64,000 nucleotides of DNA, from contig CAVRIA010000010.1 in the NCBI GenBank assembly GCA_963721115.1, forward strand, positions 1-64,000, written 5' to 3'. The stretch's first letter is position 1. Each line of letters begins with the position of its first letter. The position numbers and the translations under genes were made by a program. This document shows positions 44,637-54,228 of the stretch, one piece after another. The notes under the pieces are model-generated. The model saw nothing but the letters and a program-made list of their open reading frames with translations. It was not told the origin of the DNA and made no database searches. The DNA comes from CAVRIA01 sp963721115 (GTDB lineage: Bacteria; Desulfobacterota; Binatia; HRBIN30; CADEER01).

Positions 44637-44790
44637 TGAGGCTGTCGATTTTCTCCTGTCGAGAGAAGCGACTCCGACTTCCCCCTTTGGAAAAGGGGGA
44701 TTGAGGGGGATTTGTCTGAACGAATCCATCTCAAAATCCCCCCTGACCCCCTTTCCAAGGAGGAATCTGACCCTCAAGAAAATGCAAGAC
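44637..44790. repeat. MITE-like element, copy 2 (inverted, degraded)
   Basis: TGTCGATTTTCTCCTGTCGA and CTTCCCCCTTTGGAAAAGGG match the element at 36073-36233 in reverse orientation; the right end is diverged (CAAGAAAATGCAAGAC). Confidence 0.7.
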
Positions 44791-44816
44791 GTCTCTGCGA
44801 TTGCAAGGTGGGGCGC

Positions 44817-46156
44817 TCAGCGGAACGCGAGGTTGATCGAGACCACCGCATCCCCGAGCTGCGGCGCGTCGATCATCGGCCAGGCGCCGACCAGGACTCC
44901 GCCGGACAGCCCACCGGTCGGGTCTGCCGCCAGCGCGTCGCAATCGAAAGGGGCTCCGGTCGCGGCCGTCTTGCAGGGCGACCCGCCGCACTCGGCGGAG
45001 TCCACGATGTCGGTGAGATTGTTGGAGATCGCCATTGGCGTCGTACAGGGCTGCCCCGAGCGGTTCCGGTGGTGAGCACGATCGCCGTGGGCTCCACATT
45101 CACCGCGTCGTCCGCGGTGCACGGGAGACAGTCGGGACCGTAATCCGGAAAAGCGCACTCGCCGTCCGACGTGCGCGTCTCCGCGCAGGTTCCCGAGTCC
45201 GACAGCAGCGAGAAGGACAGGTTGGTGACGATTCGCGCCGAGCCGCGCGGCGCCTGTCCACCCGAGAACTCGATCATCAGCGGCCCGTTGCAGGTTCCCA
45301 GGTGCTCGTGAATCCGGGGTCGAGCACCCGGCACCGGTCCCTTCGAGGCAAGAGCTCGACGTCAGCCCGCCCGGCAGCGCGACTGATGGCACTGCAGGTC
45401 GGGTCGTTCGGCAGACCCCTCCCGTTGCCGCGCGTCGTGATCCCGCAGGGTCAGCGAATCGATGTCGGTCAAGCCGTCGGGTCCGCAGCCGATGACTCCG
45501 ACTCCGGCATTCCCCGGCCCGAAGGGCTCCGCGCTCACGCCACGAATGCAGGCACAGACAGCCCCGGGGACCGAGATTTGGTCCAGCTTCACATCGGTGG
45601 TCTTGATGGTGACCGGGATGTCCCCGGGGCCGAGGTCGGGATAGGGCCCGTTCTCGACGAACCCGGCTCCATCGGCTTCTCCCGTGCGCAGATCCACGCT
45701 TCCGGAGAGATTCAGCAGGATGGGAATTACCGCGGTCTGCCACACGGAGGTGCTCCGCTTCGCGTCCAGGGTCCCCTGGCGGACGCTCTCCTCGGTGCAA
45801 TTGAGCACACAGCCGTCTCCCCCGAACGGGTTGCCGTCGTCGCACGACTCGCCCGTCTCGACGACGCCGTCGCCACAGAAGCAGTCGACGACGCAGCCTC
45901 CGATCCCCAGACCCGTGTTCACCTCGGAGACGAGCTCGTCGATGGTCACTTCGCCGTCGAGGTTCGCGTCGCAGCTCCCGCACGTATCGGCGGGCAGCAG
46001 CTCGAGGCCGATGCCCACACAGGTGACGATCTCGTCGATCTGGACCCCCGCCACGCCGTTGCAGTCGCCGGGGCAGGCGCCCACCCCGCAGCTCGCCCGC
46101 GCCGAGGCCCCCGTCAAAACGCTCGCAACGCACACTACCAACGACAATCGCCTCAT
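44817..46156 (-). CDS. Secreted protein with dockerin-like and Myxococcus-type disulfide repeats (frame-broken)
   Basis: ATG 46156 follows GGGGAGGAG and encodes a signal peptide MRRLSLVVCVASVLTGASA. The mature part has a dockerin-like pair (CPGDCNGVAGVQIDEIVTCV, SCDANLDGEVTIDELVSEVN) and the cysteine motif CGDGVVETGESCDDGN with GGDGCVLNC. A beta-rich domain follows. Frame changes near 45430, 45335 and 45060 lead to the end PQLGDAVVSINLAFR at 44817. The EF-hand-like pair suggests calcium binding. It resembles in design the protein at 1-1918. Surface or secreted role inferred. Confidence 0.65.
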
Positions 46157-46299
46157 GACTCCTCCCCGGGGCGAAGCGGCCCGCGGCCCACCTTCACTCG
46201 CCCCTACGAAAGAGACGCTGGCCAGAGTTGAACAGCGATAGTGAAATCCTTCGGACTCCCCCAATTTCAGTCTACGTGTAGCACTGATTTCCCATCTGC

Positions 46300-46556
46300 G
46301 TCCATCGGTAGCTGCAGACTGCATCGCCGAGTCGTGCCGTCTTTGCCCTTCGTGTCCTTCTTCGAAATTCGGGGCGGCGTGTGAAGCCCATCTCCCTCCT
46401 CTTCGTGGCCTTCGTGCCCTCCTCCTAAAATAGATCGGCGTCGCCTTCGTCCAGCGTTTCCGCTCTTGGCTTCGTGATCTTCGCGTCCTTGGTGGTTGCC
46501 TTTTTCATGCGTCTTTGGGCGAGCGCAGCTCATGACGAACTTCGTGGTTGCATTTC
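46300..46556. repeat. CACGAAG-type repeat, copy 3
   Basis: Repeated CCTTCGTG/CTTCGTGGCCTTCGTG units end in TTGGTGGTTGCCTTTTTCAT and the GCGTCTTTGGGCGAGCGCAG segment. The stop of the downstream SDR gene lies at its right edge. No gene is supported in this stretch. Confidence 0.65.
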
Positions 46557-47441
46557 ATTCTTCTTGATCCCCGATTCGACCGGCTGTCGCTCGAGAGCTG
46601 CGGCGCAGCTTGTCGAGGCCGAACTGGCGGGCGAAGAGCCGGTCGCGGACGGCTCCCGGCAGCCTCTCGAGCACGCGCAGCGCGCCGACGCGGTTGCCGA
46701 GGCGCACGACGCGCGGCGCGCGCGCCGCGGTGATCGCCGCCGCCAGGCGGCGCGCGAACTCCTCCGTCTGCCATCGGGTCCGCCTGCGAAGCGGCCGCCC
46801 GCCTGTCGATGTCGCCCGCGACGGCCCGGTAGAGAGAGCCGGCGCCCGCGTAGCGCTCGCGGTCGACGGCGCTCTTCTCCGCCACGCTGGAGCGCACCGC
46901 GCCGGGCTGCACGACGACGACCTCGACCCCGAGCGGCTCCACCTCCATGCGCAGCACCTCGGACATCGCGTGCAGCGCCGCCTTGCTGGCGCAGTACGAC
47001 GCCGGCGAACGGGGTCGGAACCACGCCGACCATGCTGCCGACGTTGACGATGCGCCCGCAGCGCCGCGCGCCCATGTGGGGAAGCACCGCCTGGACGACG
47101 GCGAGGGCGCCGAACAGGTTGGTCTCGAAGAGGCGGCGCGCCGCGTCGAGGGACACCTCCGCCAGCGGGCCGAAGACACTGAACCCGGCGTTGTTGACCA
47201 CCATGTCGATGCGGCCCGCCCTGCCCAGTGCCGCGCGCACGCCGGCGTCGATCGACACGGCATCGGTCACGTCGAGCGGCAGCGTCTCCAATCCCTCCTC
47301 GCCGAGCTCGCGCAGCGACTCGACCCGCCGCGCCGTGGCGAAGCAACGGTGGCCGCGCCCGTGCAGCTCGCGCGCCAGCGCCCGGCCGATGCCGGACGAG
47401 CAGCCGGTGACCAGTACGACCCATTGGCGCCTCTCATTCAT
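46555..47441 (-). CDS. Short-chain dehydrogenase/reductase (two frame breaks)
   Basis: ATG 47441 opens MNERRQWVVLVTGCSSGIGR (cofactor motif), then VVNNAGFSVFGPLAEV and GRIVNVGSMVGVVPTPFAG. After a break near 47000 the catalytic YCASKAALHAMSEVLRMEVE and VVQPGAVRSSVAEKSA are read, and after another near 46775 the C-terminus EFARRLAAAITAARAPRVVR to 46555. It belongs to the SDR group with retinol/steroid-type reductases. A truncated duplicate of its first 37 codons is at 57405-57513. Confidence 0.75.
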
Positions 47442-47578
47442 ACCCGGGAGGTACTGCGAAGCCGCGCCGGGGGCAACCGCGAGAGCCCGCGCGCAGGGGT
47501 GTGCGACAGATTTGTAGGCAGGTAGCCGCCATCCGTGCCGAAGAACCCGAAGGAGGTCTACCATTAATCGGCGCTTTC

Positions 47579-47646
47579 GGGACGCTGTGCCGATTTGCCG
47601 ATTCCAAGTCCGGAGTTCGCGAATCGGCAAACCGGCACAGCGTCCC
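47579..47646. repeat. GGGACG-ended long hairpin, copy C
   Basis: GGGACGCTGTGCCG pairs exactly at the outer ends (47579-47592 with 47633-47646) and TTTGCCGATTC with GAATCGGCAAA inside, separated by one A-C mismatch, the same design as copy A. Confidence 0.8.
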
Positions 47647-47685
47647 TACAGCGTGCCTTTTTCCTGCTCGAGGCCGAGTTGCGCG

Positions 47686-47707
47686 TATGTACAGCCTGAT
47701 GTACATA
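47686..47707. promoter_or_regulatory. Operator-like inverted repeat upstream of vapBC
   Basis: TATGTACA-GCCTGA-TGTACATA is a perfect 8-bp inverted repeat with 6-bp spacer, ending 6 bp before the antitoxin ATG and covering the region where the ribosome-binding AAGG starts. Likely autoregulation by the VapBC complex. Confidence 0.65.
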
Positions 47708-47713
47708 AGGTGC

Positions 47714-47992
47714 ATGTCTCGTCGGTGCTCTGTCGCAGAAGCTCGCGCGCAACTCCCGTCGATTCTCGACGAGGTGGAGTCCGGGTCCAACGTCGAGCTG
47801 ACCCGACGCGGTCGAGCGATCGCTGTCGTGGTCTCGGTGGAGGAATACGAGCGGCTCCGCGCTGGGCGCATCGACTTCAAGGACGCGTACGACCGATTCC
47901 TGAAGAAACATCGCTTGGCTGAGATCGGCGTTGACAAGAGCTTCGCCAAGCGAACGCGAGATCGGACCCCCGGACGCAGGGTCGATTTGTGA
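47714..47992 (+). CDS. vapB: Phd/YefM-type antitoxin
   Basis: This 92-residue product reads MSRRCSVAEARAQLPSILDE and VESGSNVELTRRGRAIAVVV, SVEEYERL, the classic Phd fold, then a basic toxin-binding tail. ATG 47714 has AAGG four bases upstream. Its stop overlaps the toxin start (GTGA). Confidence 0.8.
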   Translation: MSRRCSVAEARAQLPSILDEVESGSNVELTRRGRAIAVVVSVEEYERLRAGRIDFKDAYDRFLKKHRLAEIGVDKSFAKRTRDRTPGRRVDL

Positions 47993-48408
47993 CACTTCGC
48001 TATCTTCTGGACACGAATATCGTGTCCGATCCCATTTCCAAGAAACCGAGCCCGAAGATCGTCAGGAAGATCCGGCGTCTCGGTGACCAGTGCGCCATCG
48101 GCGCCCCGATCTGGCACGAGCTCAGGTTCGGCTGTGATCGGCTTCCGAAGGGAAAGCGCCGGACCGCGGTCGAGAGTTACCTCACGGAGGTCGTCCGCGT
48201 TGCGTTTCCGACCTTGCCCTACGATCACGCCACCGCAACGCGCCACGCGCTCGAGCGTGTGAAGTTGGAAGAAACGGGTACGACAGGCCCGTTTGTCGAC
48301 GGCCAGATCGCGGCGATCGCCCTGGTCAACAGGTTGATCCTCGTGACGCGTAACACGCGGGGCTTCGCACGATACGAAGATCTGATTGTCGAGGACTGGT
48401 CCACCTGA
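47989..48408 (+). CDS. vapC: PIN-domain ribonuclease toxin
   Basis: This 139-residue PIN protein starts at GTG 47989: LRYLLDTNIVSDPISKK (first catalytic Asp), IGAPIWHELRFG (Glu), GPFVDGQIAAIALVNRLILV (Asp) and TRNTRGFARYEDLIVEDW. It is an RNA-cleaving toxin neutralised by the upstream Phd-type antitoxin. A 166-bp repeat begins at its stop codon. Confidence 0.85.
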   Translation: MTLRYLLDTNIVSDPISKKPSPKIVRKIRRLGDQCAIGAPIWHELRFGCDRLPKGKRRTAVESYLTEVVRVAFPTLPYDHATATRHALERVKLEETGTTGPFVDGQIAAIALVNRLILVTRNTRGFARYEDLIVEDWST

Positions 48409-48572
48409 ACCCACAGGTCAATGCGCCTGGTCTCTGGCCTGCCCGAACCCAGCGTGAGCCGCGCTGCTCTTCAGGCGTCAGCTCGGCGCTTCTGTTCGGC
48501 ATCTGCTTCTGCCACGCTACGGCATCAACCATTGTGAACTCGGCCGACTCGGCCCTACGTCCCGGTTTCCAG
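48407..48572 (+). repeat. 166-bp direct repeat, copy 1, with attC-like core
   Basis: Matches 56729-56895 over its whole length with a few differences. The core 48442-48500 has CCCGAAC at the left and GTTCGGC at the right with AGCG/AGC-type inner pairing (AGCGTGAGCCG against CGGCGCT), reminiscent of an integron attC. Its right end (CGGCCCTACGTCCCGGTTTCCAG) abuts a truncated CYTH gene. Confidence 0.6.
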
Positions 48573-48855
48573 CGCGCCCCGTCAGAGTGGGTTCGACGTC
48601 ACGTGGTTCTTTGAAAAGAGACGGAAAACATTCGAGCGAGGGGACAAATCTGTTTCGGTCGTCATCGATGAAATTCCGGAAATCGGCTACTTTGCCGAGA
48701 TTGAGGGACCGCTCGATGCAGTCCGCGAGATGGAAAAGGCGCTGGCGGAATGGCTTGGCCCACAAGAAACCAGGAACTATCGTGAACTCTTCGTTGCCTT
48801 CAAGGAGGAGCTAGGATTCAGCCCCTCTGACATTGCAGGGGCAAGCTTCGGATAA
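48572..48855 (+). pseudogene. C-terminal fragment of a CYTH-domain (class IV adenylate cyclase-like) protein
   Basis: No start codon is available; the frame is open from the repeat junction. It reads TWFFEKRRKTFERGDKSVSV, VIDEIPEIGYFAEIEGPLDA and VREMEKALAEWLG, a typical C-terminal half of CYTH triphosphate tunnel proteins, with stop at 48853-48855. The N-terminal ExExK half is missing, replaced by the 166-bp repeat. Confidence 0.65.
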
Positions 48856-49111
48856 CCGAGCGGCAGAAGCTTCCCGACTTGATCCGGGAGCTTTCGACAC
48901 CGGTCAATGCCTCTTCCTGACGATCCCGACGCTTTCGAGACGGCATTCCGCGCCGCTGTTGCCGCCGCTGTTCTAAGAGGCACCGCAGAACGACCCGCCG
49001 GGAACGAATCCGCATCACGCACTCGGCCTCGGCTCCTCGATCTCTCGCCACCGTGCAACCCTCTGGCAGTCCCGATTTGCATCCTGTCGGAGCCGGCAGT
49101 ACGCTCGCAGC

Positions 49112-49339
49112 ATGAAGCTTGAAGATCGGATCGCCATCATGCCCGACATCCGCAGCGGCAAGCCGTGCATCAAGGGTACCCGGATCACCGTATACGACAT
49201 CCTGGAGTACTTGGCGGGCGGCATGACCGAAGATCAGATTTTGACCGACTTCCCCAGATTGTCCCAGGAAGACATCCGCGCCTGCCTCGCGTTCGCAGCA
49301 GCAAGGGAACGTCGCCTCTCCAGCTCGCGTGCCGCGTGA
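49112..49339 (+). CDS. DUF433 antitoxin-like protein
   Basis: This 75-residue product reads RIAIMPDIRSGKPCIKGTRI and TVYDILEYLAGGMTEDQILT, DFPRLSQEDIRACLAFA, the complete DUF433 pattern with a winged helix-turn-helix. It overlaps the downstream DUF5615 gene by GTGA. These pairs are predicted toxin-antitoxin modules. Confidence 0.8.
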   Translation: MKLEDRIAIMPDIRSGKPCIKGTRITVYDILEYLAGGMTEDQILTDFPRLSQEDIRACLAFAAARERRLSSSRAA

Positions 49340-49674
49340 AGCTGCTGTTCGACGAAAACCTCAGTTCACGCCTCGCCAAAGATCTGGCCGATGTCTTTCC
49401 GGGCAGCCAGCCCATCGATCTCGCCGGCTTACACGGCCAGTCCGACGAAGTTGTCTGGGAGTACGCTCGGCTGCAGGGATTCATCATCGTCTCCAAAGAC
49501 AACGACTTCCGGCAGCGGAGCTTCTTGAAAGGTGCACCACCAAAAGTGATTTGGCTATCCGTCGGGAACGCAGGAACCGACGCGATCTCTCGGCTATTGC
49601 GGGATAGCCAGGCTCGCATCGCCCTCTTCGACAGGAATCAAGAGGAGAGCTTACTGATCCTCGAGCTGATTTGA
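49336..49674 (+). CDS. DUF5615 PIN-like protein
   Basis: GTG 49336 starts VKLLFDENLSSRLAKDLADV, then SDEVVWEYARLQGFIIVSKD and NDFRQRSFLKGAPPKVIWLS. The acidic residues at FDEN and SKDNDF are the predicted PIN-like nuclease site. 112 residues, complete. Presumed toxin partner of the DUF433 protein. Confidence 0.8.
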   Translation: MKLLFDENLSSRLAKDLADVFPGSQPIDLAGLHGQSDEVVWEYARLQGFIIVSKDNDFRQRSFLKGAPPKVIWLSVGNAGTDAISRLLRDSQARIALFDRNQEESLLILELI

Positions 49675-49788
49675 CGAACACTACAGGTCGCCGTGACTCG
49701 CGATCGATTCCGGCGTCAACGGTTCGTGCAATTGGAGTCGACCCCCGCAACAAGGTCCCTCTCGCGCCGAGGCAGCGAAATGCGCTAG

Positions 49789-50397
49789 ATGCATGTCATG
49801 GCGCGACTGGAGTTCTTCTTCGACTGTTCGAGCCCGTGGACCTACCTGGCCTTCCACCGCATCGAGGCGCTCGCCGCGGAAACCGGCGCGGCGCTCGAAT
49901 GGCGGCCGTTCCTCGTCGGCGGCGTGTTCAACACGGTGAACCGCAGCGTTTACGAGCAGCGCGAGCGCCCGGTGCCGGCCAAGGCGGCCTACTACTTCAA
50001 GGACCTGCAGGACTGGGCCCGCTACTACGGCCTGCGCATCGGCACTCCGCCGGTGTTTCCGGTGAACAGCGTGAAGGCGATGCGCGGCTGTTTCGTCGCG
50101 CTGGAAGAGAAGTGCCTGCCGGCCTACGCGCGCGCCGTGTTCGAAACCTACTGGGGCGACCTCGAGGACATCTCGCAGGAGGACGTGCTCGAGGGGATCG
50201 TGCGGCGCGTCGGCCTCGACCCGGCCGCTTTCTTCGCCAAGATCAATGCCGCGTACAAGGACAAGCTGCGCGCCAACACCGACGAGCTGATCGCCCGCGG
50301 CGGCTTCGGCTCGCCGACGATGTTCATCGACGGCGACGACATGTACTTCGGCAACGATCGCCTCGTGCTGGTGCGCGAAGGGCTACTCCGCCGATAG
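49789..50397 (+). CDS. DsbA-family (2-hydroxychromene-2-carboxylate isomerase-like) protein
   Basis: This 200-residue protein has ARLEFFFDCSSPWTYLAFHR at the N-terminus with the Ser-Pro active-site motif, LEWRPFLVGGVFNTVNR, and C-terminal FGSPTMFIDGDDMYFGNDRL, the kappa-class GST/HCCA isomerase pattern. It probably acts on a glutathione- or thiol-dependent isomerisation in aromatic degradation; substrate unknown. ATG 49789 or 49798 are both possible starts. Confidence 0.8.
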   Translation: MHVMARLEFFFDCSSPWTYLAFHRIEALAAETGAALEWRPFLVGGVFNTVNRSVYEQRERPVPAKAAYYFKDLQDWARYYGLRIGTPPVFPVNSVKAMRGCFVALEEKCLPAYARAVFETYWGDLEDISQEDVLEGIVRRVGLDPAAFFAKINAAYKDKLRANTDELIARGGFGSPTMFIDGDDMYFGNDRLVLVREGLLRR

Positions 50398-50506
50398 CAG
50401 GAAGGGGGTTGAACGCGGCGGGATCTCGGGCCGCGCGCGTCGATCTGCTTCGAAGCGCCTCGTCACCTCGCAGCACCGGGGAAGTCCCCGACCAGCCGGA
50501 GTGGAC

Positions 50507-51098
50507 TCAGCTTGGCAAGTTGCGCCGGCCGTCGAGCCACGTGGCTTGAACCTCGATACGGTCGAGATCATCCGGCGGCACCTCGAAGGGGTCTTGCGCG
50601 AGAACGGTGAGGTCAGCACGCTTGCCCGGCGCGAGTGAGCCGACCTCGTCGTCGATACGGAGCTGCCACGCGGCGTCGATCGTGACGGCGCGCAACGCCT
50701 GCTCGAGCGAGATCGCTTCGCCCGGCCCGAGCTGCTCACCGCGGCGCGTGCGGCGCGTGACCGCCGTCTGCACCAGCCCGAGCGGCCCGGGCGGATACAT
50801 CGGCGAGTCGGCGTGAAGGCTGACCCGGTGTCCCGCCCGCACGGCGCTGCCGACCGGCATCATTCGCTCGGCACGCGCCGCGCCCAGAATATCGTCGCGG
50901 AGCTCGGGTCCGTAATAGCGAACGTGATTCACATGGAAGCTCAAGGCGACCCCGAGCCGTTTCGCGCGTTCGATGTCCGCCGGCGAGATCAGCCCGACGT
51001 GCTCCACCCGTCATCGGTGATCGACACCGCGCGCCTGTTCGCCGAGCGCCTCCGCGTACACGTCGAGTGTCTCGCGAATGGCCCGGTCGCCGCCCCCC
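50507..51098 (-). pseudogene. C-terminal fragment of an amidohydrolase (YtcJ-like), with in-frame stop
   Basis: The minus strand reads GGDRAIRETLDVYAEALGEQ, then an in-frame TGA at 51011-51013, then RVEHVGLISPADIERAKRLG, VSLHADSPMYPPGPLGLVQT and DDEVGSLAPGKRADLTVLAQ. These are the metal-site HxD-containing C-terminal third of amidohydrolase family 3. The upstream two-thirds are absent; sequence before about 51098 is unrelated. Both the truncation and the nonsense codon indicate a decaying gene. Confidence 0.7.
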
Positions 51099-51387
51099 AT
51101 ACTACGTGTACCAAGTGGGGGTATTTCATCGGAAGCGAGCAGAAAAGGGCCGAGAGCGGTCCTGCCCGATGCTTTCCGAGGCGCTGCCTTCAGCGTCCGA
51201 CACTCTCGGATTACGTCAAATCGCCCGCTTATACGGCCTGTCCGCATGCAGCGATTCGCTGGAGACGATGAATCCGCTTACGGATCGCCTACCTGCGGCT
51301 CGTTACGGGCCTGAGTTCCGAAACGGCTGAGCCGCTTCACCGCATTCTCATCCAGAGGATTGATGCAGCTCGGAGGTAAGAGCAGCG
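51099..51387. other. Gene-free stretch
   Basis: No supported gene. It starts at the truncation point of the amidohydrolase fragment and ends at an antitoxin relic. Confidence 0.35.
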
Positions 51388-51520
51388 ATGAAGAAGGTGA
51401 AGCACAGCGGCGGCAACGTGTTTCTCGATCTCGGTTTTCGCCGCACGAGGCAGCAGTGATGCTTCTTCGCTGCGAGCTGGCGGAGGCCTTGCGCAAGTGG
51501 ATGGATCGTGACGGCTGCAC
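51388..51520 (+). pseudogene. Relic of an XRE antitoxin N-terminus
   Basis: ATGAAGAAGGTGAAGCACAG reads MKKVKHSGGNVFLDLGF, matching the start of the antitoxin at 17718-18002 (MKKATTKSSGNVFVDLGF). After a frame change PHEAAVMLLRCELAEALRKW and MDRDGCT continue the match. The rest and any toxin are missing. Confidence 0.55.
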
Positions 51521-51686
51521 CCGACAAATTGGTTCCAGAAGCCCGATGGAATCCCTTTGCGGATGAGATCGGTCGCGCGCTTCAACAGTTGTCCTTGACC
51601 CTCGGCGCCGGAACTGACAACTCCCGGGGGCACGCGGGCCGAACGCACCGGAACGAGGGGCCCGGTTGCCGTGCGGGGAGGACGAG

Positions 51687-52611
51687 ATGAAGCGCTTGCT
51701 GGTACTTTTGTTCGCCTCACTCCTCGTTGGAAGCGGCGCGTCGCATGCTCAGGACTCGAGCCCGGGGCTGAGCTGCCGGCTGTTCGGCTCGGAGGCGGCC
51801 GACGAACAAAGAGGCTTCTGGGAGCTGAACCCATCGACCGGCGAGGGCGTGCTGATCGGCGAACCGGGCCAAGGAGTGACCGGCCTCGCCTTCCGTCCTT
51901 CGACCGGCATTTTGTACGGAGCCACCTCCGTGATCGACATCCCCGTGTCCACCATCGACACCGGGCATCTGATCACGATCGATCCAACCACGGGTGATGG
52001 GACGGACGTCGGCTCCTTCGGCCTGATCGGCATGTTGGGCGAAGGAATCACGCTGGCCGATCTGACGTTCGACCCCGCCACCGGCGTACTCTATGGATGG
52101 CGCGCGGGGTCGGCCGGCGATCTGTACACGGTCAACCTGAACTCCGGCGCCGCCAGCAAGGTCGGCGGTCCGGCCTCAGCAGCCTTTCCGGCGGCGCTCT
52201 CAGCTTTGGCCCCGGGGGCAAGCTGTTCCTCGCTGCGAGACGACCGAGGCGCGCTGCGACGATTGACAAGAGCACCGGCCTGCCGCTCGACTCCATCATG
52301 CTGAGCGGTTACACCGGCCCTTCGGCCAGAGCATCGCCGCGCTCACCTAACGGCGGCCAGTATCTCTACGGCGTCACCCGCAAGGCGGGCGACCTGATTC
52401 GCATCGATCCGGGCACGGGGTGATCGAAGGCTCGGCCCGGCCGCCAGCGAGTCCGCGGCTCGATGGTTGTCGTTCGATCGATCTGCTTCAACGACCGGCC
52501 GGCGCCGCTGCGAGCCAGGCCGGGCTGCTCCTGCTCTCCCTCGCGTTGCTCGGGCTCGGCTTCGGCTATCTGGCAAGGATGGATCGAGGTCGTTCCATAT
52601 CAGATTGCTAG
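51687..52611 (+). pseudogene. Secreted beta-propeller-like protein with C-terminal membrane anchor (frame-broken)
   Basis: ATG 51687 after GGGGAGGACGAG encodes the signal peptide MKRLLVLLFASLLVGSGASH. Repeats of the type LNPSTGEGVLIGEPGQGVTG, LAFRPSTGILYGAT and LTFDPATGVLYGWRAGSAGD suggest a DUF4394-like propeller. Frames change near 52180, 52250 and 52350; the later part gives IDKSTGLPLDSIMLSGYTGP and NGGQYLYGVTRKAGDLIRID. A hydrophobic SQAGLLLLSLALLGLGFGYL followed by ARMDRG near 52520-52590 in another frame looks like an IPTL/PEP-CTERM-style sorting tail. Function unknown. Confidence 0.5.
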
Positions 52612-52746
52612 GAGCCTGTCGGAGAAACCCCTCCCATGCTTCGACAAGCTCAGCATGAGCGGATCCCCTCCCCGATTCTCCTCAACTTTTCCGCTCGCCC
52701 TGAGCTCGTCGAAGGGCGTTTCGGGAATTCTCCGACAGGCTCCTAG
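52608..52746. repeat. 139-bp MITE-like element with 19-bp inverted ends
   Basis: CTAGGAGCCTGTCGGAGAA (52608-52626) is the exact complement of 52728-52746. The interior holds CTTCGACAAGCTCAGCATGAG and CGCCCTGAGCTCGTCGAAGG, a widespread intergenic repeat unit. It overlaps the end of the preceding secreted-protein reading. Confidence 0.75.
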
Positions 52747-52978
52747 AAGCTCGCCGATCGGATCGGGATCGCGCCGGCGACCTCGACGGAATCGGGGGGA
52801 TTGTGCTTGAAGTCGCGTTCGATGGCGGGAGAGCGCGATCCACGGTCGGCCTGGGCGCGCTTGCGGCAGCGGCTGTTTCGGGCGCTGTGGCTCGCCACCG
52901 TAGCGTCGACGGTGGGATGTCCTTCATGCCACTTCATGGTGGGCTCAATCGGAGCGCATTCGCTCTGCCGGTACGAGT
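52747..52978. other. Unassigned stretch before the integron integrase
   Basis: Open frames exist on both strands but none is recognisable. The expected N-terminal 60-70 residues of the integrase are not here in any frame. Confidence 0.35.
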
Positions 52979-53860
52979 ATCCTCTTCCTTTACAAAGACG
53001 TCCTCGGCAAGGACCCCGGCTGGCTGGACGATGTCGTTCGAGCGAAGCGGCCGCAGCGGTTGCCGGTCGTGCTCACTCGGCCGGAGGTCGAGGCGCTGCT
53101 GAGTGCGCTTGACGGCGTTTCCTGGATCATGGCAATGCTGCTCTACGGTTCGGGTCTTCGATTGATGGAGTGCTTGCGCCTTAGAGTCGAAGACATCGAG
53201 TTCACGAGGCACGAGATCCTCGTTCGCGAGGGTAAGGGGAACAAGGACCGCGTCACCATGCTGCCGGGCGCTGTCGAAGATCCCCTCCGAGTCCATCTGG
53301 ATCGCGTACGCGTTGTCCACGAACGCGACCTGAAGTCGGGATTCGGCCGCGTGCAGTTGCCGGACGCCTTGGCGCGCAAGTATCCCAACGCCCATCGCGA
53401 ATGGAGTTGGCAGTGGGTCTTCCCCGCGTCACGGATCTGCGCCCCGCCGCTGAAGCTTCGGAGCGCAGGCGGCCGCGACCCGCGCTTCGGTCCGCCGCAG
53501 CGGTTTCATCTCCACGAGTCGGTACTCCAACGCGCCGTTCACGATGCCGCACGGAAGGTTGGCATTGCCAAGCCGGTCGGCCCGCACACCTTGAGACATT
53601 GTTTCGCGACACATCTCCTCGAGACCGGCTACGACATCCGTACGGTCCAGGAGCTGCTTGGCCATCGCGACGTGAAGACGACGATGATCTACACGCGCGT
53701 TTTGAACCGAGGCGGGCATGGCGTCCAGAGCCCAGCCGATCGACTGTCAACGCGATCCCCCGGCGTGCTAGGCCGCGCAGGTGAGCGGCGTAGCAACCCA
53801 GGCGGGGAGCGTGTGGACTGGATGAACGGTGGTGGGTCAGCCATGAGACCGACGCGCTGA
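52979..53860 (+). pseudogene. intI: Integron integrase (IntI), N-terminus missing
   Basis: Tyrosine recombinase of the integron class: ILFLYKDVLGKDPGWLDDVV, LPVVLTRPEVEALLSALDGV, catalytic Arg in YGSGLRLMECLRLRVEDIE, HTLRHCFATHLLETGYDIRT (H-x-x-R), LLGHRDVKTTMIYTRVLNRG with the His and nucleophilic Tyr. The integron-specific patch is present (ARKYPNAHREWSWQWVFPAS and the FHLHE motif), with about 13 extra residues between them. The first 60-70 residues are absent, so it is probably inactive. Homology ends at SPADRL near 53745; the frame runs on to 53860. Confidence 0.8.
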
Positions 53861-54048
53861 TCCGGGCGGTAACCGCTCCCGATGGAAGAGTTGGCGGCGA
53901 AGCGTACGTCGAACTGCTCGGTGAAGTGGGCGAGCGCGGAAGTTATGGCCACCTCGGTGCGTACGACCGCGAACTGACGGTGCAAAGGGTGATTCGGTTC
54001 GAGCCGCCACGAAAGGCATGCAGCGACCCGGTGGACTGTGGTGACTGA
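53794..54048 (+). CDS. Cassette-type hypothetical protein (start not visible)
   Basis: After a TAG at 53791 the frame is open to TGA 54046-54048: RWWVSHETDALIRAVTAPDG, RVGGEAYVELLGEVGERGSY, GHLGAYDRELTVQRVIRFEP. No good start codon is present, so the 5' end may be frame-shifted. It lies between intI and the first attC, where the first cassette would be. I do not recognise the family. Confidence 0.4.
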   Translation, partial: QPRRGACGLDERWWVSHETDALIRAVTAPDGRVGGEAYVELLGEVGERGSYGHLGAYDRELTVQRVIRFEPPRKACSDPVDCGD

Positions 54049-54068
54049 ATCTTTGAAGATCGATACCG

Positions 54069-54165
54069 GCCGAACAAGGTGCTGCAGCCGTTGCGGGCCA
54101 CGTCGGCATTCGGACAACGGGAGGCCGCGCGTCGTGGCCCGCGCGGCTCACGCTGAGCGTTCGGC
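54069..54165 (+). other. attC recombination site 1
   Basis: The ends GCCGAAC (54069-54075) and GTTCGGC (54159-54165) are exact complements carrying the attC AAC/GTT triplets. Inside, AGCCG (54086-54090) pairs with CGGCT (54144-54148) and GCGGGCCACG (54093-54102) with CGTGGCCCGC (54133-54142). Length 97 bp, in the normal attC range. It follows a cassette-like ORF and precedes a toxin-antitoxin cassette. Confidence 0.7.
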
Positions 54166-54228
54166 CAACATCGGGCTGCATGCTAGTCTTGGCTAGACAG
54201 GGGAGATCACGCGGAGTACGGAGAACGT

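Noticed and set aside
52743..52937. Minus-strand ORF beginning MKWHEGHPTV as a gene
   Set aside because: No family resemblance, no ribosome-binding site, and it overlaps the MITE end.
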